From the NCBI GenBank assembly GCA_030147745.1, contig JASBUS010000037.1, positions 1 through 51,319 on the forward strand: a DNA stretch of 51,319 nucleotides, written 5' to 3'. This DNA is from Alphaproteobacteria bacterium (GTDB lineage Bacteria; Pseudomonadota; Alphaproteobacteria; Micavibrionales; Micavibrionaceae). Under the pieces are notes generated by a model. It had not been told where the DNA came from. It saw only the letters and a program-made list of their open reading frames with translations, and made no database searches. Below are positions 9,925 through 18,845 of this stretch, one piece after another; the stretch's first letter is position 1, and each line of letters begins with the position of its first letter. A program made the position numbers and the translations under genes.

Positions 9925-10908
9925 TTATAACATTTCGCTCGGATCGAACCTGATTGTAATTTCTTTCCAAAGATCATATTTACCCGCTGGTAAGTTCAAA
10001 GGCGTACACCCTGGACTATACACACCGCGCACGGCCTGATCGGCAGCCGCTTTGTAAAATGAGTCTGTATTGTAACGTAAACCATCGACAATTTCATGGC
10101 GTCTAACTGTACGATCTGGATTCATATACAACTTAATATCAACCACTAAGCGCTTATCAAAATTCGCACCCGCCAATACGTTCCAGCATTGCGCCAATTG
10201 TGAACGCAGGGCGTCTAATTCTGAGATTGTAATGCGATCACCTAATGTTGCGGTTTTAGGTGCGGCTGTTTGGGCGGTCTTGCCCTCTTCCTCTGCAGCA
10301 TTACTTTGGTCGCTAATCTGTAAATTCTTCAAGACGGAATCAAAAGACTTCTGCTGTTTTTCTTCAGCTTCTTTCTTTGGTTCAGGACGTTTTGGCCGCT
10401 TATTCGGTTTGTCAGGTTTTGCTGGCGCGAGTGATTTTTCCGGCTTTTTTTCCTCTGGCATCGGCACGCTATCATCTGGCGGCGGCGCAGCGTTTTTATT
10501 GTTTTTATTTTCGCTGACGGTCATGGGCTGATCTTGCGAATCCACCATAGGCGCTGACTTCGGTTTTGGCTTAGTTGGTGTTTCCGTGATTTGTGGTTTC
10601 ACGTCTGGCTTTTTGGTTTCAGCGCGGGTTTGCTCATCCTTATTTTCGGCGCGGCTATGGTCGCGATTAGTTTGCGTGATTTCAGCAATCTCGACAAATT
10701 CAACGGCAACGACGCTTTCAATTTCAATCGGCGTGCGCTTTGGCATAAAAGGCAGTCCAAACGTAAAAAGGATCAATATAGATAAATGCAGAACCAACGA
10801 CAAAGACACAGCCACAGGTCCCGCACTATCGAGCCACGCCCAAACGGACGTGTCGGTGCGGTATTGCTCCAGCGCATTATGTTCCTTTTGTTGTTGTATG
10901 GTTAGCAT
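9925..10908 (-). CDS. tolA: Cell-envelope integrity protein TolA
   Basis: This 327-aa protein has the TolA layout: short cytoplasmic N-terminus, one transmembrane helix at about 31-53, a long Pro/Lys/Glu-rich low-complexity spacer (about 85-200) and a folded C-terminal TolA/TonB-like domain (about 225-327) containing [11 protein letters not shown] and the region around YSPGC. TolA spans the periplasm and couples the proton-motive force from TolQR to TolB and Pal. The position between tolR and tolB confirms the call. The spacer is Pro-rich rather than the long Ala/Lys helix of E. coli TolA, as usual in alphaproteobacteria. Confidence 0.92.
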   Translation of the reverse strand: MLTIQQQKEHNALEQYRTDTSVWAWLDSAGPVAVSLSLVLHLSILILFTFGLPFMPKRTPIEIESVVAVEFVEIAEITQTNRDHSRAENKDEQTRAETKKPDVKPQITETPTKPKPKSAPMVDSQDQPMTVSENKNNKNAAPPPDDSVPMPEEKKPEKSLAPAKPDKPNKRPKRPEPKKEAEEKQQKSFDSVLKNLQISDQSNAAEEEGKTAQTAAPKTATLGDRITISELDALRSQLAQCWNVLAGANFDKRLVVDIKLYMNPDRTVRRHEIVDGLRYNTDSFYKAAADQAVRGVYSPGCTPLNLPAGKYDLWKEITIRFDPSEML

Positions 10909-10929
10909 ATATCTATAGCTTCATTAGAC

Positions 10930-11376
10930 TTAATTAGACTTGGTCGAAATCAAGGCGACTTTGTTGAAACCTTCACGGTTGATACCGCCGAGGACTTCCA
11001 TCACCTGACCATATTCAAGGCCTTGGTCGGCACGAATATAAATACGGCGGTCAAGATTACGCATGGTGACAGATTTCAAAAACGGCACAAGCGCATCGCG
11101 TTTGATTTCTTGTTCACCGACATAAAGCTTGCCATCTTTTTGCAAGGTGATTTCAATCGGGCTTTCATCTTCATTTTTAAGGGCGGAGGCTTCGGAACGC
11201 GGTAAATCCACCGCTACGCCTGCCGTCAATAATGGCGCAGAGACCATGAAGACAATCAACAATACCAACATAACGTCAACGAATGGCGTGACGTTAATTT
11301 CAGCCATTGGGCGGTAACCACGGCGACCTGAGCCGGGGTTACGTTTCCATGACATATTTCCTGTGCTCATTCCCAT
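10930..11376 (-). CDS. tolR: Tol-Pal system protein TolR (ExbD family)
   Basis: This 148-aa protein has one transmembrane helix at about 33-53 that carries the conserved channel Asp (D34, in the motif EINVTPFVDVMLVLLIVF), followed by a periplasmic ExbD/TolR domain with VDLPRSEA and IRADQGLEYGQVMEVL. With TolQ it forms the proton channel that energises TolA. Two ATG codons two codons apart (MGM) are possible starts; the first lies 2 bases after the tolQ stop, so translation is probably coupled to tolQ. Confidence 0.96.
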   Translation of the reverse strand: MGMSTGNMSWKRNPGSGRRGYRPMAEINVTPFVDVMLVLLIVFMVSAPLLTAGVAVDLPRSEASALKNEDESPIEITLQKDGKLYVGEQEIKRDALVPFLKSVTMRNLDRRIYIRADQGLEYGQVMEVLGGINREGFNKVALISTKSN

Positions 11377-11378
11377 GA

Positions 11379-12176
11379 TTAAGCCGCCTGATCTGTTGTT
11401 GCAGATGTTGTCATTGATTTATGTGACGAATCATTTTGGTCAAGGTGACGTGAGAGAATAGCAATAAATTCAGTCGTAAACGCATCAAGGCGGTCACCAT
11501 AACGGTTCAAATTGGTCGAGAACACGTTGAAAGCAATCACGGCAGGGATAGCGGCGACAAGACCAAGCGCGGTTGCAAACAACGCTTCAGCAATACCTGG
11601 GGCAACAACGGCCAAAGATGTGTCTTTGGTTGCGGCAATCGCGGAGAATGAATTCATGATCCCCCATACTGTACCAAACAAACCAATGAATGGCGCAGTT
11701 GAACCGACAGACGCCAAGAAGGTCATGCCGCGTTCAAGCAATTGCATTTCGCGGTTAATGGCAAGGCCCATTGCACGTTCCACGCGCTGTTTAAGTGACG
11801 CACGCAGGCTAACTGATGATGGAATACCTGATGCCACGCCTGTTTGCCATTCTTCCATACCTGCGGTAAAGGTTGAAAGCAATGGGTCGCCGCTTCGTGA
11901 TTTTACGCGTTCATATAATTTATCTAATGGTTCACCTGACCAGAAGGCATCTTCAAAACGATCCGCACGCTTATTAAGGGCGTTGAGGCGGCTACGCTTT
12001 GTGATGATGATAGACCAGCACCATACTGATGCAAAAATCAACATCAACATTACGATTTTAACAATCGTGTCCGCCTGCATGAACAAGCCGAGCATCGTCA
12101 TATCGTGTGCGCCGACACTGCCTTCTAATGCCGCGCCATCAACTGCGCCGACAGCTGTAGTTACATCATTTGCCAT
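11379..12176 (-). CDS. tolQ: Tol-Pal system protein TolQ (MotA/ExbB family)
   Basis: This 265-aa inner-membrane protein has three predicted helices at about 38-58, 155-177 and 200-220. The helix 2 motif (GSTAPFIGLFGTVWGIM) is the signature of the MotA/TolQ/ExbB proton-channel family. It is slightly longer than the 230-aa E. coli protein because of an N-terminal Ala/Thr-rich stretch. A GGAGAAAT Shine-Dalgarno lies just upstream. It is 37 bases after ybgC and closely followed by tolR, tolA and tolB. Confidence 0.97.
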   Translation of the reverse strand: MANDVTTAVGAVDGAALEGSVGAHDMTMLGLFMQADTIVKIVMLMLIFASVWCWSIIITKRSRLNALNKRADRFEDAFWSGEPLDKLYERVKSRSGDPLLSTFTAGMEEWQTGVASGIPSSVSLRASLKQRVERAMGLAINREMQLLERGMTFLASVGSTAPFIGLFGTVWGIMNSFSAIAATKDTSLAVVAPGIAEALFATALGLVAAIPAVIAFNVFSTNLNRYGDRLDAFTTEFIAILSRHLDQNDSSHKSMTTSATTDQAA

Positions 12177-12213
12177 TATATTTCTCCGTTAAAAAACTTA
12201 TATATTGTTTCGT

Positions 12214-12609
12214 TTATTCACTTAGGCCATTACGAATAACATCAGGCCATTTTGCTGGACGTTTATTGGTGTCGATACACACCATCACCACATCCATTTC
12301 AAAAATTTTGACACCATCGCGGGTTAAAACTTGTTTCATATCCATTGACGCGCCGCCGATACGTTCAACCGATGTTGTCAGGGTCAACATATCATCCAAA
12401 AGCGCGGGTAAGTAATAATCCGCCGTTAATTTACGTACGACGAAAAACACGCCATCACTTTCAAAAATATCACTGTTATTCACGTTGATGGCGCGTAGAA
12501 GTTCCGTACGCCCACGCTCACAAAAACGCATATAACTACCATAAAACACAACGCCGCCGGCATCAGTATCTTCATAATATACACGTATATCTATGCTATG
12601 CGCCTTCAT
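12214..12609 (-). CDS. ybgC: Acyl-CoA thioesterase YbgC (tol-pal associated)
   Basis: This 131-aa hotdog-fold protein carries the 4-hydroxybenzoyl-CoA thioesterase signature YYEDTDAGGVVFYGSY with catalytic Asp at about 16, followed by RFCERGRTELLR. YbgC is a small cytoplasmic acyl-CoA thioesterase encoded with the tol genes in most proteobacteria, and links to phospholipid synthesis enzymes have been described. It starts 2 bases after the ruvB stop and precedes tolQ, bridging the ruv and tol halves of the operon. Confidence 0.95.
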   Translation of the reverse strand: MKAHSIDIRVYYEDTDAGGVVFYGSYMRFCERGRTELLRAINVNNSDIFESDGVFFVVRKLTADYYLPALLDDMLTLTTSVERIGGASMDMKQVLTRDGVKIFEMDVVMVCIDTNKRPAKWPDVIRNGLSE

Positions 12610-12611
12610 GT

Positions 12612-13670
12612 TTATTTATCCTCATCCAGAAAATTTGGCTGCGCATATGCCGCTTGGCGTGGTGGATTAAGGCCCATATAGCCATAAGCAGCCTGCGACA
12701 ATACACGCCCACGTGGGGTGCGTTGAATAAACCCTTTTTGAAGCAAATAAGGTTCAATCACATCTTCAATCACATCACGTTCTTCCGATAGTGCCGCCGC
12801 GATGGTATCAACGCCAACAGGGCCGCCGCCATAATTCTGCGCGATACAATTCAGATATAAACGGTCCATCGAATCCAAACCATCAGCGTCAACCTCAAGG
12901 CGGCTAAGCGCGTTATCGGCGATTTCAGCCGTAACAAGGGCGTCTTCGGATACCGCGGCGAAGTCACGAACACGGCGTGTTAAACGCCCCGCAATGCGCG
13001 GCGTACCACGTGAGCGGTTGGCAATTTCTAATGCGCCCTCTTCGTCAATCGCCATATCTAATTTGTTGGCCAAACGTAAAACGATGCGTGTTAGTTCCTG
13101 CGCATTATAAAATTCAAGGCGGACAGGAATACCAAAACGGTCACGCAATGGGTTGGTTAGCAAACCGCTACGTGTTGTTGCGCCGACCAATGTGAATGGC
13201 GGCAATTCAATTTGTACACTGCGCGCGGCAGGCCCTTCACCGATGACAAGATCAAGCTTACCGTCTTCCATTGCAGGGTAAAGAATTTCTTCTACTGCAG
13301 GGTTTAAGCGGTGAATTTCGTCAATGAACAAAACATCATGCGGCTGTAAATTGGTCAAAATCGCGGCGAGATCACCTGACTTAGCGATGACTGGACCTGA
13401 TGTTGCGCGGAAACCAACGCCTAATTCGCGGGCAATGATTTGTGCCAATGTTGTCTTACCCAAACCCGGCGGACCATAAAGCAAGACGTGATCCATCGCA
13501 TCGGCGCGTTGTTTAGCGGCCGTCACGAAAATGCGTAAATTCTCACGCGCCTTTTCCTGACCGATAAATTCTTCTATCGATAAAGGACGTAATGTATTTT
13601 CATCACCGCGTTCTAGCCCTTCAGCGACTGGGTCAAATTCAGGGGCGCGCATTCCAGTTTCTTGCATCAT
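12612..13670 (-). CDS. ruvB: Holliday junction DNA helicase RuvB
   Basis: This 352-aa AAA+ motor drives branch migration with RuvA. Walker A is GPPGLGKT at 66-73, Walker B LFIDEIH near 114-120, and the sensor/arginine-finger region is [18 protein letters not shown] at about 165-182. A C-terminal winged-helix domain contains the [29 protein letters not shown] region. The ATG overlaps the ruvA stop by 4 bases, so translation is coupled. Alternative starts at the second or seventh codon cannot be excluded. The length is typical. Confidence 0.98.
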   Translation of the reverse strand: MMQETGMRAPEFDPVAEGLERGDENTLRPLSIEEFIGQEKARENLRIFVTAAKQRADAMDHVLLYGPPGLGKTTLAQIIARELGVGFRATSGPVIAKSGDLAAILTNLQPHDVLFIDEIHRLNPAVEEILYPAMEDGKLDLVIGEGPAARSVQIELPPFTLVGATTRSGLLTNPLRDRFGIPVRLEFYNAQELTRIVLRLANKLDMAIDEEGALEIANRSRGTPRIAGRLTRRVRDFAAVSEDALVTAEIADNALSRLEVDADGLDSMDRLYLNCIAQNYGGGPVGVDTIAAALSEERDVIEDVIEPYLLQKGFIQRTPRGRVLSQAAYGYMGLNPPRQAAYAQPNFLDEDK

Positions 13671-14317
13671 GATGCTAACTCCTTAAGACCCGCGCTAATC
13701 AAGACGCCTAGTTCAGGTTCTTTTTCAAAACGGCTGCGTGCGGTTACGACGGCTTTATACGCTTCGGCGCGGCCATAGCCCAAATTCACCAAGGCGGATA
13801 ATGCATCTTGGTTTAATTGATTATCATTCTGACCCGTTGCAACATTAACCGATGCACCTGTCGCCGCAGACGTCGCTGGCGCTGCGCTCATCGTCATGCC
13901 GCCGCTCAAGTCCATCTTCGCGACTTTATCTTTTAATTCTGTGATGATACGCACGGCAAGTTTTGGCCCCACGCCATCGGCCTGACGGATCAAATTTTTA
14001 TCATCAGACATCACCGCAACGACCAATTGATCCGCAGGACATGCACTTAAAATCGCGATGCCGACCTTTGCCCCAACGCCTTGAACTGATGTTAACAGAC
14101 GGAACCATTTTTGTTCTTCAGCAGATGCAAAGCCAAACAAGGTCATGCTGTCTTCGCGGACTTGCATATCAATCAATAAAGATACATTGCTGCCGATATC
14201 ACCAATAACGGATAAGGTCTTTGCTGATGCATGCACCATATAGCCTACGCCGCCGACATCGATGATCAGGTAGTCACTGCCAAGGGTATCAATTTTACCG
14301 GTAAGTTTTGCGATCAT
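13667..14317 (-). CDS. ruvA: Holliday junction DNA helicase RuvA
   Basis: This 216-aa protein binds four-way junctions as a tetramer and loads RuvB. It starts [13 protein letters not shown] and has the OB-fold N-terminal domain with [11 protein letters not shown], tandem helix-hairpin-helix motifs ([14 protein letters not shown] and [19 protein letters not shown]) and a C-terminal RuvB-contact domain ([16 protein letters not shown]). A Ser/Ala/Thr-rich linker at about 140-165 joins the last domain, as usual. AGGGAGAGAT precedes the start. It follows ruvC by 11 bases. Confidence 0.98.
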   Translation of the reverse strand: MIAKLTGKIDTLGSDYLIIDVGGVGYMVHASAKTLSVIGDIGSNVSLLIDMQVREDSMTLFGFASAEEQKWFRLLTSVQGVGAKVGIAILSACPADQLVVAVMSDDKNLIRQADGVGPKLAVRIITELKDKVAKMDLSGGMTMSAAPATSAATGASVNVATGQNDNQLNQDALSALVNLGYGRAEAYKAVVTARSRFEKEPELGVLISAGLKELAS

Positions 14318-14328
14318 ATCTCTCTCCC

Positions 14329-14838
14329 TTAAAAGGCGCGGCTATTATGCTGAATTAATTTGGACTGCAAATGATGCCCATGGCAAATCGCCACAGCCAA
14401 AGCATCGGCTTCATCTTCACTGATTTTACCAACGGCAGGCAGCAGGGTTTTAATCATCATACCCATTTGGTCTTTGGTCGCGCGGCCTGTGCCCACGACA
14501 GATTTTTTGATGACTGTTGGCGCATATTCACCGACATCCATACCTGTGCGCGCCGCGGCCATTAAACATACGCCACGCGCCTGCCCCAATTTTAAGGCTG
14601 ATGCTGGGTTTTGATTAACAAAGGTTTCTTCAACCGCCGCTTCATCGACTGAAAAACTTGCGATAACTTGACGAAGCTCTTCATCAATTTGCACCAAACG
14701 CTTACCCGTTGGGTCAATCGGTTTTGTGCGGATTAAACCACTGCCAATAAAGCGCAGAAGGCCGGAGCGAAATTCAACTATGCCCCAGCCTGTTTTATTT
14801 AATCCCGGATCAACGCCTAAAACGCGCGTAATTTGCAA
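14329..14838 (-). CDS. ruvC: Holliday junction resolvase RuvC
   Basis: This 169-aa endonuclease cuts Holliday junctions at the position set by RuvAB. The acidic catalytic tetrad can be read as D10 (LGVDPGLNKTGWG), E70 (AVEETFVNQNP), D142 and D145 (SEDEADALAVAICHGH), all intact. The length is normal. It starts 4 bases after the yebC stop. Its place in yebC-ruvC-ruvA-ruvB is the standard proteobacterial order. Confidence 0.97.
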   Translation of the reverse strand: MQITRVLGVDPGLNKTGWGIVEFRSGLLRFIGSGLIRTKPIDPTGKRLVQIDEELRQVIASFSVDEAAVEETFVNQNPASALKLGQARGVCLMAAARTGMDVGEYAPTVIKKSVVGTGRATKDQMGMMIKTLLPAVGKISEDEADALAVAICHGHHLQSKLIQHNSRAF

Positions 14839-14842
14839 CGGC

Positions 14843-15595
14843 TTACGCCTCCATCAATTTCTGCATAATCTCTTCTGTCATTTCAAGATTACTGGTTACG
14901 TTTTGGACATCATCGTTATCTTCAAGGACTTCGATCAATTTCATAACGGATACGGCTTGGTCAGGCGTAACTTGTGCATCCACATTTGGACGCCAAACAA
15001 GACCTTGTTCACGTGGTTCACCAAATTTAGATTCTAGCGCATCACGAACAGCCGCAAAATCATCAGGTGATGTTGTAATTTCATGACCTTCTTCATCGCT
15101 TTCAACATTTTCAGCGCCTGCTTCTAACGCGGCTTCAAACATGACATCGGCATCAACTTTATCGAAGTCATAGATGATCTCACCCTTGCGGTCGAACATG
15201 AAACCGACAGAGCCTGTTTCACCAAGGTTACCGCCATTTTTAGAAAATGTTGAACGTACGTCTGATGCCGTACGGTTTTTGTTATCGGACAGACATTCAA
15301 CGATAATAGCAACGCCGCCTGGGCCGTAACCTTCATAACGGATTTCAAAATAATCATCACCTTCGCCTGCGCCAACGCCTTTTTGAATTGCACGTTCAAT
15401 ACCGTCTTTCGGCATAGATTGACCACGCGCCGTCGCAATAGCCAAACGCAAGCGTGGATTCATATCAGGATCACCCCCACCCATTTTGGATGCCACAGTA
15501 ATTTCACGCCCTAGTTTTGAGAAAAGCTTTGCGCGTTTTTTGTCCTGCGCACCTTTACGGTGCATGATATTTTTAAACTTGGAATGACCTGCCAT
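14843..15595 (-). CDS. yebC: YebC/PmpR family protein
   Basis: This 250-aa protein shows the YebC signature [20 protein letters not shown] at the N-terminus, [15 protein letters not shown] and the [20 protein letters not shown] core. The family has been described as transcriptional regulators (PmpR) and, more recently, as factors that help ribosomes through difficult proline stretches. It is the first gene of the yebC-ruvCAB-ybgC-tolQRAB operon and follows a good promoter at 15659-15687, leaving a leader of about 55 bases. Confidence 0.96.
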   Translation of the reverse strand: MAGHSKFKNIMHRKGAQDKKRAKLFSKLGREITVASKMGGGDPDMNPRLRLAIATARGQSMPKDGIERAIQKGVGAGEGDDYFEIRYEGYGPGGVAIIVECLSDNKNRTASDVRSTFSKNGGNLGETGSVGFMFDRKGEIIYDFDKVDADVMFEAALEAGAENVESDEEGHEITTSPDDFAAVRDALESKFGEPREQGLVWRPNVDAQVTPDQAVSVMKLIEVLEDNDDVQNVTSNLEMTEEIMQKLMEA

Positions 15596-15658
15596 TTGAT
15601 AGACCTATAGCTCACATGAATGTTATTTATTTGAATAAAAGAATTTTGCTCTAAACCT

Positions 15659-15687
15659 TTATAATACTGGCTTCATACGGTTTCAAG
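15659..15687 (-). promoter_or_regulatory. Predicted sigma70-type promoter of the yebC-ruv-tol operon
   Basis: Read on the minus strand, TTGAAA (complement of 15682-15687) and TATAAA (complement of 15659-15664) are separated by exactly 17 bases. It is the best promoter-like sequence in the 206-bp gap between yebC and the divergent response-regulator gene. Confidence 0.6.
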
Positions 15688-15801
15688 GCAAGCAAGCTGA
15701 AAAAAAGATTTAATTATCAGAATTTTTTAAGACATTGATCATAAATCTGTGCGATACTATTCACTGGTTATATCAAGGTATTCTTATATTTAATTTATTT
15801 C

Positions 15802-16479
15802 ATGGCTTATAATTTTAACTCCGTTACGGTCCTTGTCGTTGATGACAATATACCGATGTTACAAATCACCAAGTCCCTGCTTTTGACTTTTGGTGTCGGC
15901 AATGTTTTAACCGCCAAAGACGGTGAAGCCGCTTTTGAATTATTTCAGCGCTATAATCCTGATCTTATTATCACTGATTGGATGATGCGCCCGATGGATG
16001 GCATTACCCTAGCCAAGAAAATCCGCCGCGATAAAACGGCGACCAATCCATATATCCCGATTATTCTCATGACAGGCTTTTCTGAAAAGCATCGTATTTT
16101 TGAAGCGCGCGATGAAGGAATTACTGAGATTCTGGTTAAGCCGTTCAAGGCGCGTGATTTATATAAACGCCTGTTCCAGATTATTGAGAAACCACGTCAA
16201 TTCGTACGGTCAGAGGACTTTGTTGGCCCGGATCGCCGCCGTCGAGAAAGCGGTGAATATCAAGGCCCACGCCGCCGTCAGGAAGATGTTGAAAAAATGT
16301 TCCCTGCTGGCCGCATGGAAATGTCTCATGCCACTAAAAAGGATCTGGAAAATGCCCGCAAGCATTTAGATGAAGTGCGCAGTAAAGCAGGCATTAAAGA
16401 AAATGAAGAAATTACCATTACCGATATGGATATTGAAGTTGACTTTGTAGATGCCAAAGAGGATAGTGATGAAATCTAA
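15802..16479 (+). CDS. CheY-like response regulator with basic/acidic C-terminal tail
   Basis: This 225-aa protein has a complete receiver domain at about 7-125: acidic pair D14/D15, phospho-acceptor D59 (LIITDWMM), Thr in the LMTGFSE strand and Lys in LVKPF. There is no DNA-binding or enzymatic output domain. Instead a tail carries two Arg clusters (GPDRRRR and GPRRR, about 143-160), a predicted helical stretch and an acidic end. It probably acts by protein-protein contact after phosphorylation. No histidine kinase lies nearby. It is 69 bases upstream of an unrecognised gene, likely co-transcribed. There is no strong Shine-Dalgarno before the ATG. Confidence 0.85.
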   Translation: MAYNFNSVTVLVVDDNIPMLQITKSLLLTFGVGNVLTAKDGEAAFELFQRYNPDLIITDWMMRPMDGITLAKKIRRDKTATNPYIPIILMTGFSEKHRIFEARDEGITEILVKPFKARDLYKRLFQIIEKPRQFVRSEDFVGPDRRRRESGEYQGPRRRQEDVEKMFPAGRMEMSHATKKDLENARKHLDEVRSKAGIKENEEITITDMDIEVDFVDAKEDSDEI

Positions 16480-16548
16480 ATACTCTACAGACTCGCAACA
16501 AAATATAATCGATAATAAATAATAAAAGCGAAAACGAGCCGTAAAAAG

Positions 16549-17121
16549 ATGACACAACCAGACGATAAAACATCATCATCGCACTATAATCAGAAGCCGA
16601 TCCGTCGCGCTGAATTCATCAAACCTCCAAATATTTTGAAATCAAAAGTTGGTTCAGGTGGTTTGAGCCAAAATATTTTGTCAAAAGCACAAGATTTACT
16701 TGAAAACAACACCGTTGACTTCCGCCCACTTGGTGAGATGTATCTTGACCAATTGCAAGAAGGCATTGACCATTCTGCTGTTGATTTAGACTTACCCGAA
16801 GAAAAACGCCAAGGCGAAAAGCTTATTCGTCAGATGCTTTATCCAAGCATGCAGTTAAAAGCCAATGGCGGTATGTTCCATTATGAACTTGTCACCACTA
16901 TCGGTGATAAATTGGTTCAGTTCTTAGAAGTTATTGAGAGACCAGACATTGAAGCGCTTGAGATTGTACAAGCCTTCCACACAACTATACGCGCTGTATT
17001 GCTTGGTAAAATCCAAGGCAGTGGCGGCCGTTATGGTCTAGAGCTTATCCAAGCCCTTGACGATGCCTGCTATCGTTATTTCATGAAATATCCAGATAAC
17101 ATCGACCCGCATAAGCGCTAA
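16549..17121 (+). CDS. Conserved-looking hypothetical protein next to response regulator
   Basis: This 190-aa soluble protein is not recognised. The N-terminus is polar and disordered-looking; from about residue 22 the segment FIKPPNILKSKVGSGGL begins an ordered, mostly helical protein with ELVTTIGDKLVQFLEVIERP near 110-130 and a C-terminal helix ending DACYRYFMKYPDN. No transmembrane segment, signal or catalytic motif is visible. It follows the CheY-like gene and may be its partner or target, an inference from position only. Its stop lies inside a perfect inverted repeat shared with the convergent gene. Confidence 0.75.
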   Translation: MTQPDDKTSSSHYNQKPIRRAEFIKPPNILKSKVGSGGLSQNILSKAQDLLENNTVDFRPLGEMYLDQLQEGIDHSAVDLDLPEEKRQGEKLIRQMLYPSMQLKANGGMFHYELVTTIGDKLVQFLEVIERPDIEALEIVQAFHTTIRAVLLGKIQGSGGRYGLELIQALDDACYRYFMKYPDNIDPHKR

Positions 17122-17132
17122 TTATAGCGCTT
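17113..17132. terminator. Inverted repeat spanning two convergent stop codons
   Basis: AAGCGCTA and TAGCGCTT form a perfect 8-bp stem with an ATTA loop. It includes the stop of the + strand hypothetical gene and the stop of the - strand phosphodiesterase gene. There is no T-run, so it may be a weak or Rho-assisted bidirectional terminator, or an mRNA 3' end stabiliser. Confidence 0.45.
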
Positions 17133-17940
17133 AGCGTGTTTCGCTTAAATTCGGGCCCAAACGGATTGGTTCAATTTTTGTTGCCAAGCCTGTTTTGTCA
17201 TCTGTTTCAACAAATGTACCGCAAACTGTCCCTTCACCATCAGCTGGCGCCATACGTGGCGTTGCATATTTGCGCATAAAACGCGGCGCAGATGTTTCAT
17301 AAGTTGTGCCGATCACACTGTTATAATCACCACACATACCGGCATCTGTTTGATAGGCTGTGCCTCTCTCCAAAATGCGGGTATCTGCTGTTGGGATATG
17401 TGTGTGTGTGCCAACAACGAAGCTCGCCTGACCATCAACCATCATACCCATAACCATTTTTTCACTCGAAGCTTCGCCGTGAAAATCAATCACAACGGCG
17501 TCAGCTTTTTTGGTTTTTAGTGGATTATCTTTAAGTACATTTTGGATTGCTGCAAATGGGCAATCCAATGGATCCATAAATAAACGTGCCATCGCATTAA
17601 TAACACGCACAACGCGGCCATCCGCCAAGCGGTAATTCACTACCCCTTTACCCGGTGCACCTTCAGGAAAGTTTAGCGGGCGAATAACGCGCTCTTCTTT
17701 TTCCAGATAAGGCATAATTTCGCGTTGATCCCATACATGGTTACCTGTGGTAATAACATCAACGCCAAGTTCGAAGAAGTCTTTACAGATGTCTTGCGTA
17801 AGGCCAATGCCATGCGCGGCGTTTTCGCCATTCACGATAACCATATCTGGCTTGTATTTTTCACGGATAAACGGCATTTCACGGCTCACCGCTTTACGGC
17901 CTGATTTTCCGAAGACATCGCCTAAAAAGACTATACGCAT
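17131..17940 (-). CDS. YmdB/TIGR00282-family metallophosphoesterase
   Basis: This 269-aa protein has the metal-binding motifs of the YmdB-like calcineurin fold: FLGDVFGKSGRKAV at 4-17 (Asp8), NGENAAHG at about 37-44, TTGNHVWDQRE at about 65-75 and GTHTHIPTADTRIL near 175-188. Bacillus YmdB and Deinococcus DR1281 are dimetal phosphodiesterases acting on 2',3'-cyclic nucleotides and cAMP. The natural substrate here is unknown. It follows the 5-FCL gene by 19 bases on the same strand, so it is likely the last gene of that operon. Confidence 0.93.
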   Translation of the reverse strand: MRIVFLGDVFGKSGRKAVSREMPFIREKYKPDMVIVNGENAAHGIGLTQDICKDFFELGVDVITTGNHVWDQREIMPYLEKEERVIRPLNFPEGAPGKGVVNYRLADGRVVRVINAMARLFMDPLDCPFAAIQNVLKDNPLKTKKADAVVIDFHGEASSEKMVMGMMVDGQASFVVGTHTHIPTADTRILERGTAYQTDAGMCGDYNSVIGTTYETSAPRFMRKYATPRMAPADGEGTVCGTFVETDDKTGLATKIEPIRLGPNLSETR

Positions 17941-17959
17941 TAATCTAACTTTCTGGTTT

Positions 17960-18577
17960 TTATTTTAATTCAGGCGCACGCGCCGAAAATCTTGTATATC
18001 CATTTGGATTTAAAACACAGTCGAGCGGCACATCATGCGGCTCGGCTGGCAGTGGATACAAACAGATTTGCTCCATATATGCAATACCTATACGCAGCGG
18101 ATCATGCCCTTTTGCCTGTATGGAGTCGATATAGCGGTCATAATGTCCTGCGCCATAGCCTAAACGATTGCCTTTACGGTCATAAGCCAAAAGCGGCAAA
18201 AGCAATGCATCAGGCACAACAGCCGCGCCAAAATGCCCGACTTTCAAATCAGGGTGCATCGCGCCAAAGGCACTTTGTGCCAAGGGTTGATCCTGCGTCC
18301 ATAAATAGAAATCTAGCGCCGTTTCACCTTCATGGATGTAAGGTAAAGCGACCTTATAGCCCTCGGCCAGTAAATCATCAATCAGTGGTAGCGTATCGCA
18401 TTCTTTACCCAAAGGCCAATATAGGCCGATAATTTTATCAGCGGATAATGTCGTGCTAAAAATATCGAAGAATCGTTTGGACAGATACTCACCCGCATTA
18501 CCGTCAATATGTAGCATATTGCGCGTCTTTTTAGCTTGTTCCCGAATGAGATTTTTTTGATCGTTTTGTGTTGTCAT
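17960..18577 (-). CDS. 5-formyltetrahydrofolate cyclo-ligase family protein
   Basis: This 205-aa protein matches 5-FCL (MTHFS, YgfA/FAU1): an N-terminal helical region LIREQAKKTRNML, the GLYWPLGKECDTLPLIDDLL segment and the conserved nucleotide-binding motif GYGAGHYDRYID near 137-148. It converts 5-formyl-THF to 5,10-methenyl-THF using ATP. It lies directly downstream of the 6S RNA, the classic ssrS-ygfA arrangement. The ATG is about 30 bases from the 6S 3' end, so 6S processing could release its mRNA. Confidence 0.93.
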   Translation of the reverse strand: MTTQNDQKNLIREQAKKTRNMLHIDGNAGEYLSKRFFDIFSTTLSADKIIGLYWPLGKECDTLPLIDDLLAEGYKVALPYIHEGETALDFYLWTQDQPLAQSAFGAMHPDLKVGHFGAAVVPDALLLPLLAYDRKGNRLGYGAGHYDRYIDSIQAKGHDPLRIGIAYMEQICLYPLPAEPHDVPLDCVLNPNGYTRFSARAPELK

Positions 18578-18602
18578 TGAAAAACATCATAAAGCGCATA
18601 AG

Positions 18603-18785
18603 AAAGAAAGACAAGCCGCCCCTACCGTGTGCGTATGTATCCTCGTGAAGCCCAGTTAAACCAGGTGGGCGCCGTAGTGCCTAAGTCCGCAGACGAAAGC
18701 AGGGACAGCTCCCTTACGAGAACGCATCGGCCTCCGGGATAAATGTTGCATCACGCATAGCGCAGCCTGTCTTCCCTAGTGATAT
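18603..18785 (-). ncRNA. ssrS: 6S RNA
   Basis: The gap between zapA and the 5-FCL gene, the canonical 6S RNA site in proteobacteria, holds a GC-rich, non-coding, highly structured stretch on the minus strand. The ends close: the 5' arm (complement of 18762-18773) pairs over 12 positions, including two G-U pairs, with the 3' arm (complement of 18608-18619). A hairpin near the 3' side (complement of about 18655-18672) contains ACCTGGTTTAACTGGG, resembling the 3' hairpin of known 6S RNAs. A near-consensus extended -10 TGCTATAAT lies just upstream, and T-rich sequence follows the 3' arm. 6S RNA mimics an open promoter and sequesters sigma70 RNA polymerase. The ends are estimates within about 5 bases. 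Confidence 0.85.
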
Positions 18786-18792
18786 AGTACAT

Positions 18793-18823
18793 ATTATAGC
18801 ACGAATGGAAGATAAATTTTCAA
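18793..18823 (-). promoter_or_regulatory. Predicted promoter of the 6S RNA gene
   Basis: On the minus strand an extended -10 TGCTATAAT (core complement of 18793-18798) is preceded by TTGAAA (complement of 18818-18823) with a 19-base spacer. The expected start, 18785-18787, agrees with the predicted 5' end of the 6S RNA. It overlaps the gap after zapA. Confidence 0.65.
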
Positions 18824-18845
18824 CAATGAAATGAATTAATGCGTT

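Noticed and set aside
11512-12192. 226-codon open frame on the + strand opposite tolQ
   Set aside because: It is antisense to a clear TolQ with intact family motifs. Its composition is that of a complement frame, and it has no ribosome-binding site or homology.
17992-18432. 146-codon open frame antisense to the 5-FCL gene
   Set aside because: The minus-strand frame has the conserved 5-FCL motifs. The opposite frame is His/Arg-rich noise.
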